Assembly: GCA_945949175.1 (NCBI GenBank)
Contig: CAMFDU010000002.1
Span: 1 to 64,000 of the forward strand
DNA length: 64,000 nucleotides
Source of the DNA: Gulosibacter massiliensis
GTDB lineage: Bacteria > Actinomycetota > Actinomycetes > Actinomycetales > Microbacteriaceae
Direction: 5' to 3'
Position numbers and translations under genes: made by a program
The notes under the pieces: generated by a model
The model's input: only the letters and a program-made list of their open reading frames with translations
What the model was told of the DNA's origin: nothing
Database searches by the model: none
Shown: positions 45,142 through 52,243 of the stretch, one piece after another
Numbering within the stretch: the stretch's first letter is position 1
Layout: each line of letters opens with the position of its first letter

Positions 45142-45945
45142 CTACTTCTTGCGCGCGGCAGCAATCAACGAAGCGACGATCTGGTCGGGCGTCCGAGAGG
45201 ACTCGGTGGCCTGTGAGTTGACCCATGTCGCCGCGACCCCTGTCAGTGTAATGTTCACTACTTCTGGGGAGGAAGAGGCAACGTTCGAGGTGGTGGCGTT
45301 GGATTTGTTCTGGCCGCGAACGATGAGCGTTGCGACCGGCAGAGCGATGGTGCACAGCGCATCCAGAATCAGGATCACGGCAAAGAAGCGCCAGTACACA
45401 TCCTGGAATGACTCTGGTGGGAACATACCGTCCGTAAGGATGATCGGTATAACCAGTGTCGGCACGATTGCAATCAGAATCAGTGCCACCGAGAGTGACG
45501 AGCGAATCCATCGCAACGGTGCTGTTTGCAACAAAAGCATCAGGTTAGCGTGCGCCAGCGACAGGGCGACGAGCCCAGTCGTCGCGAAGGTTTTCGTGAT
45601 GTTGATGTAGATGCCGCCGGGTTGGTAAGAATAATCACCAAAGTTCCACCAGATTAGAACGGTGGCAGAAATGAGAGCGATTGCGCTCGTTCCGATTCCA
45701 ATCCAGCCGACGGCCCTGACGTCACGTTCAACGATGGCAAGGTGACAAAGGGCGAGGACCGAGAAAGCCGCCACGGCAAGCGTCGTGAGCATTACCTTGC
45801 TTTGGGTCTCTCCGAGTTCGCCCGACACGATGGTGTAGATACCAATCAGTGCGGTGATGACGAGGGCGACGACGACGGTCCACACGGCGATACGACGGAC
45901 GCCCTTGATATTGCTCGTTTCGGTCTTGTTCGGTTGCGCGCTCAT
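45142..45945 (-). CDS. Polytopic membrane protein, first gene of the two-component operon
   Basis: A 267-residue protein with about six hydrophobic helices (about 20-205) and a cytosolic C-terminal tail ending in SRTPDQIVASLIAAARKK. There is no recognised domain. A -10 TAGTCT six bases before ATG 45945 makes that start preferable to the GTG at 45951. Its position ahead of the regulator and kinase suggests an accessory sensor or target of the signalling pair; that is inference from order. Confidence 0.7.
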   Translation of the reverse strand: MSAQPNKTETSNIKGVRRIAVWTVVVALVITALIGIYTIVSGELGETQSKVMLTTLAVAAFSVLALCHLAIVERDVRAVGWIGIGTSAIALISATVLIWWNFGDYSYQPGGIYINITKTFATTGLVALSLAHANLMLLLQTAPLRWIRSSLSVALILIAIVPTLVIPIILTDGMFPPESFQDVYWRFFAVILILDALCTIALPVATLIVRGQNKSNATTSNVASSSPEVVNITLTGVAATWVNSQATESSRTPDQIVASLIAAARKK

Positions 45946-45951
45946 GTTCAC

Positions 45952-45957
45952 AGACTA
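45952..45957 (-). promoter_or_regulatory. -10 hexamer of the membrane protein/two-component operon, leaderless type
   Basis: On the minus strand TAGTCT is followed by six bases (including an in-frame GTG) and then ATG 45945. Confidence 0.45.
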
Positions 45958-45994
45958 CAAGTGCCAACCTTTAAACGCAGGTATGGGCGCTTTG

Positions 45995-46360
45995 CTAGCG
46001 GACGATGGGCAAACCCGTGATGGCCGCAGCGTCATTCACACTGCCGGCGTTCGTCAGATTCACGTATCCGATGTCCGTCAACGCATCAATCGCTTGACCA
46101 GAACGGTTGCCCGATCGGCAATAGATGACGTACGTACCGGTCGGATCGAACTGCGCAATCTCGTCAAAGAATGTCGCGCCCTGCCAGTCGATGTTTACCG
46201 CACCGTCGAGGTGTCCGGCGGCAAACTCTTCTGGGGTGCGAACGTCGATCACGGCGGTGACGGAACTCATGTCTATATTCTCAGGCGCGCAGGCGGTGAC
46301 TCCAAACGTGATGCCGAAGGCCGCCACAATCGTGGCAACAATGGTTGCAATTCGCTTCAT
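45995..46360 (-). CDS. Rhodanese-domain lipoprotein
   Basis: A 121-residue exported sulfurtransferase-like protein. The signal sequence and lipobox VTAC place the lipid-modified Cys at 24. The rhodanese fold follows: VIDVRTPEEFAAGHLDGAVN and the active-site loop IYCRSGNRSG with Cys81. It would act on the outer face of the membrane, moving sulfane sulfur. An AAAGGAAA ribosome-binding site precedes ATG. It is divergent from the CstR-like regulator across the operator at 46376. Confidence 0.88.
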   Translation of the reverse strand: MKRIATIVATIVAAFGITFGVTACAPENIDMSSVTAVIDVRTPEEFAAGHLDGAVNIDWQGATFFDEIAQFDPTGTYVIYCRSGNRSGQAIDALTDIGYVNLTNAGSVNDAAAITGLPIVR

Positions 46361-46370
46361 GGGAATTTCC

Positions 46371-46399
46371 TTTCGATACCCCCTAGGGTATGCTATAGT
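46371..46399 (+). promoter_or_regulatory. Promoter of the CstR-like regulator and persulfide reductase genes
   Basis: A -35-like TTTCGA (46371-46376) and a -10 TATAGT (46394-46399) are 17 bases apart. The operator palindrome fills the spacer. Confidence 0.5.
46376..46391. promoter_or_regulatory. CsoR/CstR-type operator ATACCC-CCTA-GGGTAT
   Basis: An inverted repeat with 6-base arms and a G/C tract of the kind bound by CsoR-family repressors. It lies between the -35 and -10 for the rightward genes and within the leader region of the leftward rhodanese gene, so one site could control both. Confidence 0.65.
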
Positions 46400-46427
46400 C
46401 GAGGGAAACGCAACTCAAAGGAGCGAC

Positions 46428-46685
46428 ATGATTATCGAACCAACTGAATTGAAGACCGCGCGCGATCGACTCGCTCGTGTCCAAGGCCAAATTGGTGGAA
46501 TCGTTCGCATGATTGACGAGGGCCGTGACTGCACTGACATCTTGCACCAACTCTCGGCGGCGGGTACAGCTCTCAGTCGCGCCGGATTTACCATTATCGC
46601 GACGGGAATGGCGAACTGCGCCACCGAACCGCACGACAGCGAAAGCCGCGTGGCGCTCGAAAAAGCGTTCATGTCGCTGGCCTAA
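46428..46685 (+). CDS. CsoR-family repressor, CstR-like (persulfide-responsive)
   Basis: An 85-residue all-helical repressor. Cys35 (GRDCTDIL) and Cys64 (GMANCAT) are 29 residues apart, as in the S. aureus persulfide sensor CstR (Cys31 and Cys60). The His four residues before the second Cys, a copper ligand in true CsoR, is replaced by Gly. That and the sulfur genes on both sides argue for persulfide rather than copper sensing. ATG 46428 has AAGGAG upstream; longer readings cross the operator. It probably represses itself, the reductase and the rhodanese. Confidence 0.85.
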   Translation: MIIEPTELKTARDRLARVQGQIGGIVRMIDEGRDCTDILHQLSAAGTALSRAGFTIIATGMANCATEPHDSESRVALEKAFMSLA

Positions 46686-46694
46686 GGAAATCCC

Positions 46695-48356
46695 GTGAAG
46701 ACCATCATTGTCGGAGGGGTTGCCGGCGGGATGTCCGCCGCGACCCGACTTCGTCGCGTTGACGAGAACGCCGAAATCACCATCTATGAGGCTGGTCCGG
46801 ACGTGTCATTCGCGAACTGCGGGCTTCCATATTTCATCGGTGGTGTCATCGGAAAGAGGGAAAGCCTGCTGTTGCAGACTCCCGAAAGCCTCGCCGCGCG
46901 TTTCAACCTTGACGTTCGGGTCAACTCGCGTGTGACCTCAATTGATCGGTCGGCACGAACCGTGACCGTGCACAATTCCGAATCCAACGAAACCTACACA
47001 GATTCTTACGACTCGCTCATCCTGTCGCCAGGAGCAACACCCCGAAAACTCAACATTCCTGGTTGGGAACGTTCACTGACGCTTCGAAACGTCCCCGACG
47101 CCGACCGAATCGTCGCGGCAATCGGGGGCGCCCCCAAACACATCGTCATCCTCGGAGCCGGCTTCATCGGAGTTGAACTCGCCGAAAATCTGCGCCACCG
47201 CGGACATTCAGTCACCATCGTCCAGTCCGGCCCGAGCATTTTGTCCCCATTCGACCCCGAGATGATTGAGCAGTTCCACGCGAACCTGGAACAGCACGGC
47301 GTCAAAATCCTAGTCAGCGCGACCGCAACCGAGATTACGGAATACGCGGTTGAATTGTCCGACGGAACTCGAATCACAGCGGACATCGTCATTTCATCCG
47401 TCGGCGTGACCCCCGACCACTCTTTGGCGGTCGAGGCGGGGCTTCGCATCGGCGCTGCCGGCGGAATCTGGGTCGACAACCAGCAACGCACGAGTGACCC
47501 CGACATTTATGCCGTCGGAGATGCTGCCGAAAAAGAATCGGCGATGACGGGAGACGACCAAATGGTGTGGCTCGCTAACCTTGCGAATCGCCACGGTCGA
47601 CTCGTCGCCGATGTCGTCGGAGGGCTCGACGTGCGGGCTCGCCCCTCGGTCACCACCGGAATCATCGGAGCGTTTGGAATGGCCGCCGCCATCACCGGAT
47701 TGAGCGAAAAAGCAGCTCGACACGCAAACATCTCACATCGAAGCATGCACCTGCACCCGAGTTCGCATGCCGGTTACTACCCCGGCGCAGAATCGATGTC
47801 GCTCAAAGTGATTTTTGCATCCGACACCGGCAGAATTCTGGGTGCTCAGGCGGTCGGTAAGGACGGCGTGGATAAGCGAATCGACGTCATCGCCACGGCA
47901 ATCTTCGGTGGACTGACGGTGTCAGACCTCATGGACCTTGAACTCGCTTATGCGCCGCAATTCGGGTCGGCCAAGGACGCCATCAACCAGGCCGGTTATG
48001 TCGGCGACAACATCATGGACGGTCGCACTCCGACGGTTCAGTGGCACGAACTGAAGGAACGTCAATCCGCCGGTTCTGCACTGATTGATGTCAGAACATC
48101 AGATGAACATCGCGCGGGCAGCATCCCGGGTGCTCTGCTGATCCCGATTGATGAACTGCGCCACCGACTCAACGAGATTTCTGCAACTGACGTTATCGTT
48201 CACTGCAAAGTCGGTCAGCGCGGGCACACCGCAACCCAAATACTTCGCGCCAACGGAATCACAGCATCGAACCTTGACGGCGGGTATTTGACCTGGCGTG
48301 CGGGGACGGATTCAATCGAGCGAGCGAACTCTGTTTCACTTCCCACCAACCAATAA
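46695..48356 (+). CDS. CoA-disulfide/persulfide reductase with C-terminal rhodanese domain
   Basis: A 553-residue FAD enzyme of the CoADR-rhodanese (NADH-dependent persulfide reductase, Npsr) type. It has the FAD motif IIVGGVAGGMSAATRLRR, a single active Cys42 in SFANCGLPYF, the NAD motif HIVILGAGFIGVELAEN, and a late DLMDLELAYAPQFGSAKDA. A rhodanese domain follows from about residue 450, with Cys504 in VIVHCKVGQRGH. It would reduce CoA or glutathione persulfides or CoA disulfide in the cytosol. It lies 9 bases after the regulator. Confidence 0.93.
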   Translation: MKTIIVGGVAGGMSAATRLRRVDENAEITIYEAGPDVSFANCGLPYFIGGVIGKRESLLLQTPESLAARFNLDVRVNSRVTSIDRSARTVTVHNSESNETYTDSYDSLILSPGATPRKLNIPGWERSLTLRNVPDADRIVAAIGGAPKHIVILGAGFIGVELAENLRHRGHSVTIVQSGPSILSPFDPEMIEQFHANLEQHGVKILVSATATEITEYAVELSDGTRITADIVISSVGVTPDHSLAVEAGLRIGAAGGIWVDNQQRTSDPDIYAVGDAAEKESAMTGDDQMVWLANLANRHGRLVADVVGGLDVRARPSVTTGIIGAFGMAAAITGLSEKAARHANISHRSMHLHPSSHAGYYPGAESMSLKVIFASDTGRILGAQAVGKDGVDKRIDVIATAIFGGLTVSDLMDLELAYAPQFGSAKDAINQAGYVGDNIMDGRTPTVQWHELKERQSAGSALIDVRTSDEHRAGSIPGALLIPIDELRHRLNEISATDVIVHCKVGQRGHTATQILRANGITASNLDGGYLTWRAGTDSIERANSVSLPTNQ

Positions 48357-48365
48357 GGAGAAACC

Positions 48366-48482
48366 ATGTGCCAAAAAGTGACGTGCAACAACTGCGGCAA
48401 ACCCACGTGGGATGGCTGCGGGCAGCACATCGAGCAAGCGCTCGCCGGCGTCAAGCCCGCCGACCGTTGCACTTGTAAATAA
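48366..48482 (+). CDS. Small cysteine-rich protein, 38 aa
   Basis: An uninterrupted frame from ATG to TAA encodes 38 residues with six cysteines (2, 7, 10, 18, 35, 37). Segments include MCQKVTCNNCGKPTWDGCGQ, then HIEQALAGVK and a CTCK end. TAAGGAG, made from the preceding stop codon, is an ideal ribosome-binding site, so it is almost certainly translated as the last gene of the persulfide operon. CxxC and CGxH patterns suggest metal or persulfide binding. I believe similar short proteins occur in other actinobacteria; their function is not known to me. Confidence 0.8.
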   Translation: MCQKVTCNNCGKPTWDGCGQHIEQALAGVKPADRCTCK

Positions 48483-48521
48483 CCCACGCGCCACCGATCG
48501 GCGGCGAGGAGGGCCACGCGA

Positions 48522-50114
48522 CTATTTTTTCCTCGTCGCCGAACGCTTTTCAGCCGAAGCGCCGAGCGAGAAGCTGGCGACCAATGCCACAGCGAGGAAG
48601 CCCGCAGCAAGGTATGCGGCGCTCGCGGTTCCGTTAGACAGGGCAACCTTGGCGTCGGAAGCGAAATCCACCGTCGCGGGGTTGGCTTCGAGCCCGCTGA
48701 TGGCTCCACCGGCCGAATCAATGACAGCCGCAACGATTGGAGCGCTAATCGCGTCGGGAACATTTCGGTTTGCGAGCGACGATTCGAGGCTGAACTGCGC
48801 CGTCGAGAACAGGACCGTTCCGATGACGGCGATTCCCAGTGCCGACCCGATCTGGCGCGAGGTGCTTGATGTCCCCGAGCCTTGACCACTCGCAGCGACG
48901 GGCACGTCTTTCAGGACAACACCGGTCAATTGTGCGGTCGCGAATCCGACTCCCATGCCGTAAACAAATAGGAACGGCACGATCGACCACCCTGTTGCTT
49001 CAGGCGAGATCATGAATCCGATACCGGCGACACCAATCATTTCGAGAACGAGCCCGACGCGAATCACCCACGTCGATTCAAGCCGCGAACCGAGCCCCGC
49101 AGAGATTCCACTGGCGGCGAAGGATCCGACCGCGAGCGCGACAATGACCAATCCGGATTCGAACGCCGAGTAGCCGAGAACAAACTGAAGCCAGAGTGGC
49201 AGGGCGAGAATGATTCCGAATTCGCCCATGCTCACGATCAGGGCAACAAGGTTTCCATTGCGGAAGCTGGGCAGCGAGAACAGTCCGAAGGCGATGAGTG
49301 TCGATTTACCCGCTTTTTGGCGCGCGAGCCCGTGAACGATGTACCACGCGACGGCAATCGCGGTCACGGCGAACGAAACAGGGACGACCGAGATATCGAA
49401 TGGCCACTCCCAGTCGCCAATGATGAAAGGCGTGTTGATGTCCCACCACCCGAAATTACGACCCTCGATGAGCCCGAAGACGAGGCTTCCGCTGGCGAGA
49501 ACGCTCAGGACAGCCCCCATCCAGTCGATTGGCCGCGCGTGCTCGGCGTCTTTTGATTCAGTGACAAAGAGGAAAACACCAACAGTAATGAGGACACCGA
49601 GAGGAATATTGATTCCGAACGCCCAGTTCCAGGAGAACTCAGTCGTCAGCCAGCCACCGAGCAGTGGTCCGACGGCGACCATTCCACCGATTGTCGAACC
49701 CCACACGGCGAACGCGATACCGCGCTCTTTGCCCTGGAAGGTCGCGTTGACGATGGACAGCGTTGTCGGCAAGACCATAGCGCCACCGATTCCCTGAATC
49801 ACGCGCCAGGCGATAAGAGCCCCCGCGGTATCGGACGTCGCGGCAAAGATCGAGGAGACCGTAAAGAACGCGAGACCGATGACGAGCATCGAGCGCCGTC
49901 CCCACTTATCGGCGAGAGCACCGAACACTAGGAGGAGCGCCGCGAAGACGAGGGTGTATGACTCTTGAATCCATTGGACGTCCGTCGAGGTTGCGTCGAG
50001 GTCGGTGACGATCGCCGGAATGGCGACATTGATAATCGTCGAATCGACAATGACGAGTGAGACGGCGAGGCTGACAAAGAGGAGAGCGAGCCAGCGGTTT
50101 TTTTGAGTGGACAT
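48522..50114 (-). CDS. MFS drug:H+ antiporter, DHA2 (14-helix) family
   Basis: A 530-residue export pump with fourteen hydrophobic helices. SLVIVDSTIINVAIPAIVTDL at helix 1, GALADKWGRRSML (loop 2-3) and RVIQGIGGAMVLPTTLSIVN (motif C region) are characteristic of EmrB/QacA-type transporters. I start it at ATG 50114 (MSTQKNRW): a leaderless-type -10 lies seven bases upstream, and longer readings cross it. The 3' end is convergent with the Cys-rich gene, 39 bases away. The drug spectrum is unknown. Confidence 0.88.
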   Translation of the reverse strand: MSTQKNRWLALLFVSLAVSLVIVDSTIINVAIPAIVTDLDATSTDVQWIQESYTLVFAALLLVFGALADKWGRRSMLVIGLAFFTVSSIFAATSDTAGALIAWRVIQGIGGAMVLPTTLSIVNATFQGKERGIAFAVWGSTIGGMVAVGPLLGGWLTTEFSWNWAFGINIPLGVLITVGVFLFVTESKDAEHARPIDWMGAVLSVLASGSLVFGLIEGRNFGWWDINTPFIIGDWEWPFDISVVPVSFAVTAIAVAWYIVHGLARQKAGKSTLIAFGLFSLPSFRNGNLVALIVSMGEFGIILALPLWLQFVLGYSAFESGLVIVALAVGSFAASGISAGLGSRLESTWVIRVGLVLEMIGVAGIGFMISPEATGWSIVPFLFVYGMGVGFATAQLTGVVLKDVPVAASGQGSGTSSTSRQIGSALGIAVIGTVLFSTAQFSLESSLANRNVPDAISAPIVAAVIDSAGGAISGLEANPATVDFASDAKVALSNGTASAAYLAAGFLAVALVASFSLGASAEKRSATRKK

Positions 50115-50121
50115 GGTTCCC

Positions 50122-50127
50122 AGCATA
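50122..50127 (-). promoter_or_regulatory. -10 hexamer of the DHA2 pump, leaderless type
   Basis: On the minus strand TATGCT is followed by seven bases (GGGAACC) and then ATG 50114. Confidence 0.4.
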
Positions 50128-50143
50128 TTGGCGGGTGCAATAT
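50125..50143. promoter_or_regulatory. Inverted repeat overlapping the DHA2 pump promoter
   Basis: ATATTG and CAATAT are separated by seven bases and overlap the -10 hexamer, the usual placement of a repressor site for drug-efflux genes. No regulator is adjacent. Confidence 0.35.
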
Positions 50144-50183
50144 TGGGATTACCTGTTAGCATTGGTCAGTCGGCTCAGGACAG

Positions 50184-50199
50184 GCAGAATTAATTCTGC
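50184..50199. promoter_or_regulatory. Perfect 16-base palindrome upstream of the helicase gene
   Basis: GCAGAATTAATTCTGC reads the same on both strands. It lies about 20 bases upstream of a possible -10 (TATAGG, near 50216) for the helicase. The 239-base gap 50115-50353 also holds a GC-rich hairpin (CGGCAC, six bases, GTGCCG at 50304-50321) and otherwise looks like an untranslated leader of over 100 bases; I see no small gene. Confidence 0.4.
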
Positions 50200-50353
50200 A
50201 AATTTGTGTGGTTTGTATAGGTTCCGAGTCGGGTTGACAACATCCTGTTGGCAATGGTCCCCACTCGTGAATCGAACCCGGTCACTGATAGCTCGGTTTC
50301 GTGCGGCACTGCCGTGTGCCGCCATGGGTATTTACAAGCCAGAAAGCATTCTG

Positions 50354-52189
50354 ATGCCCAGCAACACCCCACCCGCGGAACGCCGCGGAAAGAACTTCGT
50401 CCCGCGCGATGCTGCGGCGAAGAAAAAGAGCCGTTTCGGACGCCCCGATGGTCCGGCAGGCACAAGCCGTCCGGCCCGTGGCGCACGTGACGACCGTCCG
50501 GTTCGCGATGACCGCGGTGCCCGTCCCGCTCGTGATGACCGCGCTCCTCGCGCGGATCGCTCGGACCGTGCCCCTCGGAACGAATACGCTTTCCGCGATG
50601 GCCGCCCCGTTCGCGAAGGCCGCCACGTGGACGCCAAGAGCAAGTTCGACCGTCCCGTTCGAACTACTCGGGATGAACGACGTGATGTCCGTCCAGTTCG
50701 CGATGATCGACCGGCTCGTGACGACCGCGTTGCTGGTGGGTCGCGTCCTGTGCGCGATGACCGCGCACCGCGCACCGATCGCACTGATCGTCCGTTCCGC
50801 CCCACACGTGATGATCGTCCCGCACGTGATGACCGTCGCCCAGCTCGCGATGACCGCGGCCCCCGAAACGATCGCTTCTCGCGCGACGCCCGACCGGCTC
50901 GTGACGACCGTCCCGCCCGCCGCGACTCGGATTTCTATCCTTCGCGCGACGAGAAGGCGTTTTACGAGCCCGGCGAAGACGTCGTACTCGAGCGACTTCA
51001 GGCAATGGCCACTACCGCCGATGACGTCGATGGCGTGACGTTCGGCGATCTTGGATTGGGTCGCAACATTGAATCCGCGCTCTTGGAACTCGGCGCAACC
51101 GCGCCGTTCCCCATCCAGGCAGCAACTATTCCGGACGTCCTCGCTGGTCGTGACGTTCTCGGACGCGGTCGCACTGGCTCGGGCAAGACCATCGCCTTTG
51201 CCGCACCAATTGTTGAACTCTTAATGGCGAACGGTGGCGGAAAAAAGCGTAGCCAGGGTCGTTCGCCTCGCGCACTAATCCTTGCTCCGACTCGTGAACT
51301 TGCGATGCAGATCAACCGCACCGTGATGCCCATTGCGAAATCGGTTGGTCTCTTCACCACGACCATCGTTGGTGGAGTCCCACAGGGTTCGCAGGTGATG
51401 AGCCTCCGTCGCGGAGTTGACATCGTCATCGCCACGCCCGGTCGTCTCGAAGACCTGGCGCGTCAGCGTCACATCGACTTGTCGCAGATCCAGATCACGG
51501 TTCTCGACGAGGCCGACCACATGTGCGACCTCGGATTCCTCGAGCCGGTTCAGCGAATCCTTCGCGACACCGCCGAGGGCGGACAGCGCTTGTTGTTCTC
51601 GGCAACACTCGATAAGGGAGTCGCCTCGATCATCGACGAGTTCCTACCCGAGCCTGCAATCCACGAGGTCGCTGGCGAGGACCAGTCCTCGTCGACCATC
51701 GATCACCGCGTGTTCATCATCGATCACCGCGACAAGATCCCTCTCATCGAAAAGCTCGTTCGACGCGATGGCAAGACTCTCGTGTTTACGCGCACCCGTG
51801 CGTATGCTGAACAGCTCGCCGACGAACTCGAAGACGCCGGAATCCCGGCGACCAGCCTTCACGGTGACCTCAACCAGTCGCGTCGTACTCGCAATCTCGA
51901 GCGCCTCACGACTGGCCGTGTCAACGTGCTCGTTGCGACCGACGTTGCCGCGCGTGGAATCCACGTCGACGACATCGACTTGGTCATCCAGGCGGATGCA
52001 CCTGACGAATACAAGACGTACCTGCACCGCTCGGGTCGCACCGGTCGTGCCGGCAAGACCGGAACGGTTGTCACACTGATCCCCAAGCAGCGCCAGCGCC
52101 GCATGACGGACCTGCTCAACCGCGCCGAGATTCAGGCGGTCATGGTCCCGACCCGTGTCGGAGACCCGCACCTCGACAACCTCGTCTAA
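50354..52189 (+). CDS. DEAD-box RNA helicase with long N-terminal Arg-Asp repeat region
   Basis: A 611-residue ATP-dependent RNA helicase. Residues of about 10-200 are low complexity: dozens of RDDR, RPVRDD, RPARDD and APR units. The core follows: a Q motif in GATAPFPIQAATIPDV, GRTGSGKT (about 270), PTRELA, TPGRLEDLA, DEAD at 385-388 in LDEADHMCDLGF, SAT, and HRSGRTGRAG. The core ends soon after motif VI, with almost no C-terminal extension. Most bacterial cold-shock helicases carry basic tails at the C-terminus, so this arrangement is reversed. ATG 50354 is chosen; 50324 is an alternative. A long leader suggests cold or attenuation control. Confidence 0.9.
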   Translation: MPSNTPPAERRGKNFVPRDAAAKKKSRFGRPDGPAGTSRPARGARDDRPVRDDRGARPARDDRAPRADRSDRAPRNEYAFRDGRPVREGRHVDAKSKFDRPVRTTRDERRDVRPVRDDRPARDDRVAGGSRPVRDDRAPRTDRTDRPFRPTRDDRPARDDRRPARDDRGPRNDRFSRDARPARDDRPARRDSDFYPSRDEKAFYEPGEDVVLERLQAMATTADDVDGVTFGDLGLGRNIESALLELGATAPFPIQAATIPDVLAGRDVLGRGRTGSGKTIAFAAPIVELLMANGGGKKRSQGRSPRALILAPTRELAMQINRTVMPIAKSVGLFTTTIVGGVPQGSQVMSLRRGVDIVIATPGRLEDLARQRHIDLSQIQITVLDEADHMCDLGFLEPVQRILRDTAEGGQRLLFSATLDKGVASIIDEFLPEPAIHEVAGEDQSSSTIDHRVFIIDHRDKIPLIEKLVRRDGKTLVFTRTRAYAEQLADELEDAGIPATSLHGDLNQSRRTRNLERLTTGRVNVLVATDVAARGIHVDDIDLVIQADAPDEYKTYLHRSGRTGRAGKTGTVVTLIPKQRQRRMTDLLNRAEIQAVMVPTRVGDPHLDNLV

Positions 52190-52200
52190 TTGATTCAGCG

Positions 52201-52242
52201 ATGCCCACTCTGACCCGCCCGTGCGGAAGTTAGAGTGGGCAT
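52201..52242 (+). promoter_or_regulatory. 11-base inverted repeat between helicase and UbiA genes
   Basis: ATGCCCACTCT (52201-52211) and AGAGTGGGCAT (52232-52242) are perfectly complementary around a 20-base loop, which itself contains CCGC-CCGT-GCGG. No T tract follows. The right arm contains the -10 of the UbiA gene and ends one base before its GTG. It could terminate the helicase transcript or act as an operator. Confidence 0.6.
52231..52236 (+). promoter_or_regulatory. -10 hexamer of the UbiA-type gene, leaderless type
   Basis: TAGAGT is followed by seven bases and then GTG 52244. An earlier in-frame GTG at 52235 overlaps the hexamer and is therefore unlikely to be the start. Confidence 0.5.
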
Positions 52243-52243
52243 T

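Noticed and set aside
46428-46685. Calling the CsoR-family protein a copper sensor
   Set aside because: The His ligand of CsoR is replaced by Gly, the two-cysteine spacing equals that of CstR, and both neighbours are sulfur enzymes rather than a copper ATPase.
50255-50279. Minus-strand sequence resembling the 3' end of a tRNA (GGTTCGATTC followed by GTGGGGACCA), as might mark an integration site
   Set aside because: The five bases on either side of the loop do not pair as a T stem, no matching 5' acceptor strand or anticodon arm is found in the next 100 bases, and no integrase or direct repeat is nearby. Chance resemblance is likely.
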